Below, piece by piece: positions 6,396 through 7,524 of a DNA stretch of 7,524 nucleotides (position 1 is its first letter; each line of letters opens with the position of its first letter). Location of the stretch: assembly GCA_026709725.1 (NCBI GenBank), contig JAPOSK010000516.1, positions 1 through 7,524 on the forward strand. Reading direction: 5' to 3'. A program made the position numbers and the translations under genes. Source of the stretch: Paracoccaceae bacterium (GTDB lineage: Bacteria > Pseudomonadota > Alphaproteobacteria > Rhodobacterales > Rhodobacteraceae). The notes beneath the pieces were generated by a model that ran no database searches, was not told where the DNA came from, and saw only the letters and a program-made list of their open reading frames with translations.

Positions 6396-7340
6396 TTACA
6401 TGTCACGGCGCGGACGGGTCAGCCCCGTCATTTCATAAGAAAGATCCAGCAGCCGGGCGGCTTTGACGGTGTCCAGTGCTTCGGGATTGGGGCTGGCCTG
6501 GACATCCTCGTAGATATACGCCCCTGACAGGTCTTCATACTTCTTGCCCAGAGCCATTGCCACGATACGTTCACCCCCAACCCAGGTTGGTGCCGCACGA
6601 TGGTTGAACAGACGGACGAAGATATTCACCCAACCCTTGGAGTCGCGTGAGAGGTTGCTCTGGATATAGCCCGGATTCAAGCTGTTTACAGTGACGCCGG
6701 TGATGCCACTCTCATTCAGTCGTGCGGCCATATCGCGTGTATGGATAATCATGCACAGCTTGGCCTGGGCGTATGTCGAAAACAGCGTCCACCCGGTCTC
6801 GCGGTGCAGATCCGCGAAATCCAGATGCGCCTTCGCTTGTGTGGCGGATGTGACGTTGATGATGCGTGCTGCAGGGGCCTGTGTCACACGCTCAAGCAAG
6901 AGTTCCGTCAGCAGGAAAGGCCCCAGGTAGTTCACCACGAAGTTCATTTCATAGCCTTCTGCCGTGCACTGCCGGTTCATGATATTGGCGCCTGCGCAGT
7001 TGATCAGAAGATCAATCCGCGGACATGCCTCCAGAATGTCGGCAGCGGCCTTTCGGACGCTGTCCAGTGATCCGAGATCACACGCCACAGTCAGGAGATT
7101 CCCTTCATGTCCTGCCGCTTTCAAGTCAGCAATGACGCGTTGTGTCTTGGCCATGTTCCGGCCCATGAGGCAGATGTCCGCGCCCATGGAGGCCAGCCGC
7201 TCGGCCGCCACGCGCCCCATCCCATCCGTGCCGCCGGTCAGGACGATCATCGTCCCGGTCAGATCCTGATCCGGGACCCTGTCAGTTGACTGGCGCGGGA
7301 AAAACGTATCAATCCAGATATGTTGCGTGGGCCTTTTCAT
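6396..7340 (-). CDS. Short-chain dehydrogenase/reductase (SDR), retinol-dehydrogenase-like
   Basis: This is a soluble NAD(P)-dependent oxidoreductase acting on an alcohol or carbonyl group, substrate unknown. Numbered from ATG 7340 (314 residues), the Rossmann fold begins with TGGTDGMG (35-42), the classical TGxxxGxG site. An arginine follows at 61 after the second strand (LMGRN), hinting at NADP. CDL (87-89) contacts the adenine ring, and NCAG (114-117) is the structural motif. The catalytic set is complete: Asn137, Ser165 in NVTSA, and Tyr190 with Lys194 in YAQAK, followed by NPGYIQ. The overall pattern resembles the retinol dehydrogenase/WWOX-like branch. An ATG at 7379 would add 13 residues but has no ribosome binding site. 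ATG 7340 is preceded by GAGG at 5 nt and gives an N-terminus of usual length. About 30 residues precede the Rossmann fold. The gene stands alone, with an IS relic downstream. Confidence 0.92.
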   Translation of the reverse strand: MKRPTQHIWIDTFFPRQSTDRVPDQDLTGTMIVLTGGTDGMGRVAAERLASMGADICLMGRNMAKTQRVIADLKAAGHEGNLLTVACDLGSLDSVRKAAADILEACPRIDLLINCAGANIMNRQCTAEGYEMNFVVNYLGPFLLTELLLERVTQAPAARIINVTSATQAKAHLDFADLHRETGWTLFSTYAQAKLCMIIHTRDMAARLNESGITGVTVNSLNPGYIQSNLSRDSKGWVNIFVRLFNHRAAPTWVGGERIVAMALGKKYEDLSGAYIYEDVQASPNPEALDTVKAARLLDLSYEMTGLTRPRRDM

Positions 7341-7345
7341 GCAAA

Positions 7346-7349
7346 CCTC
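7346..7349 (-). promoter_or_regulatory. Ribosome binding site of the SDR gene
   Basis: On the minus strand GAGG lies five bases before ATG 7340. The upstream ATG at 7379 has no such site, so this decides the start. Confidence 0.6.
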
Positions 7350-7386
7350 ATGTCCAGTGATGCAAGCCGTGCAGAGCATGCAATAT

Positions 7387-7398
7387 CTGACTGGTCAG
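7387..7398. promoter_or_regulatory. Small palindrome CTGACtgGTCAG upstream of the SDR gene
   Basis: CTGAC (7387-7391) and GTCAG (7394-7398) are exact reverse complements around two bases, 47 bases upstream of the chosen SDR start. A TTGAGA box at 7419-7424 lies further upstream on the minus strand, but no good -10 follows at the right distance. It could be an operator, though a palindrome this short can arise by chance. Confidence 0.25.
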
Positions 7399-7449
7399 GT
7401 AGTGATTCATCTGAAGATTCTCAAGTCCTGATGAAGAGCGCGCCCCCTT

Positions 7450-7524
7450 TCAGTGCACCTGCGCACCCGAGGGTCGCACAACGGACTTCCCATTGATTCG
7501 GGAGGTGCTGCCGCCCGTGATCAT
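7450..7524 (-). CDS. Possible 3' end of a gene entering from the right edge
   Basis: A minus-strand frame is open from the window edge to a TGA at 7450-7452, giving 24 residues: MITGGSTSRINGKSVVRPSG followed by AQVH. The GGS...ING-K pattern faintly recalls PAAR-type spike proteins, where GGSxxVxINGKPAAR repeats occur. It is too short to assign, and the frame may be chance. Its direction is the same as the SDR gene, about 110 bases ahead of that start. Confidence 0.2.
   Translation of the reverse strand: MITGGSTSRINGKSVVRPSGAQVH

Overview
The window looks like a piece of an alphaproteobacterial chromosome, probably from the Rhodobacterales. This rests on the moderately high GC, the selenophosphate synthetase fused to a flavoprotein, and the MocR/transporter and SDR gene types. 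The taxonomic guess is inference. Four intact genes are clear, and three of them are on the minus strand.

Layout from left to right: (1) A minus-strand fusion gene (125-2314) joins an NDH-2/sulfide-quinone-reductase-like FAD/NAD(P) domain to a complete SelD selenophosphate synthetase. (2) A GC-rich gap of about 390 bases holds a good promoter for selD (TTGACG-17-AATGAT) and, further upstream, a perfect 16-bp inverted repeat. (3) A MocR-type regulator (GntR helix-turn-helix plus PLP aminotransferase fold) lies on the minus strand at 2702-4042. It is divergent from (4) a 12-helix MFS transporter on the plus strand at 4151-5407. The short AT-rich space between them carries a perfect TACAAT-N6-ATTGTA inverted repeat, whose arms look like face-to-face -10 boxes, and a second palindrome, TTGACtgtGTCAA. 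(5) The interval of nearly 1 kb without an intact gene (5408-6395) begins AT-rich and then becomes very GC-rich and repetitive. It contains a decayed IS5-family transposase N-terminal segment on the minus strand and several inverted repeats. (6) A classical SDR oxidoreductase lies on the minus strand at 6396-7340. (7) The right edge holds a short open frame on the minus strand that enters from outside the window.

The fused SelD makes selenophosphate from selenide and ATP. Its users (selA/selB/selC or mnmH) are not in this window, so the selenium pathway it serves cannot be told from here. The MocR gene and the MFS gene form a typical regulator-transporter pair, and the regulator probably controls both itself and the transporter from the shared promoter region. 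The SDR gene has no visible functional link to the others. The IS5 relic and the composition shifts suggest that the middle and right of the window were assembled by insertion and decay. I see no CRISPR array, no tRNA or rRNA gene, and no complete defence or mobile system.
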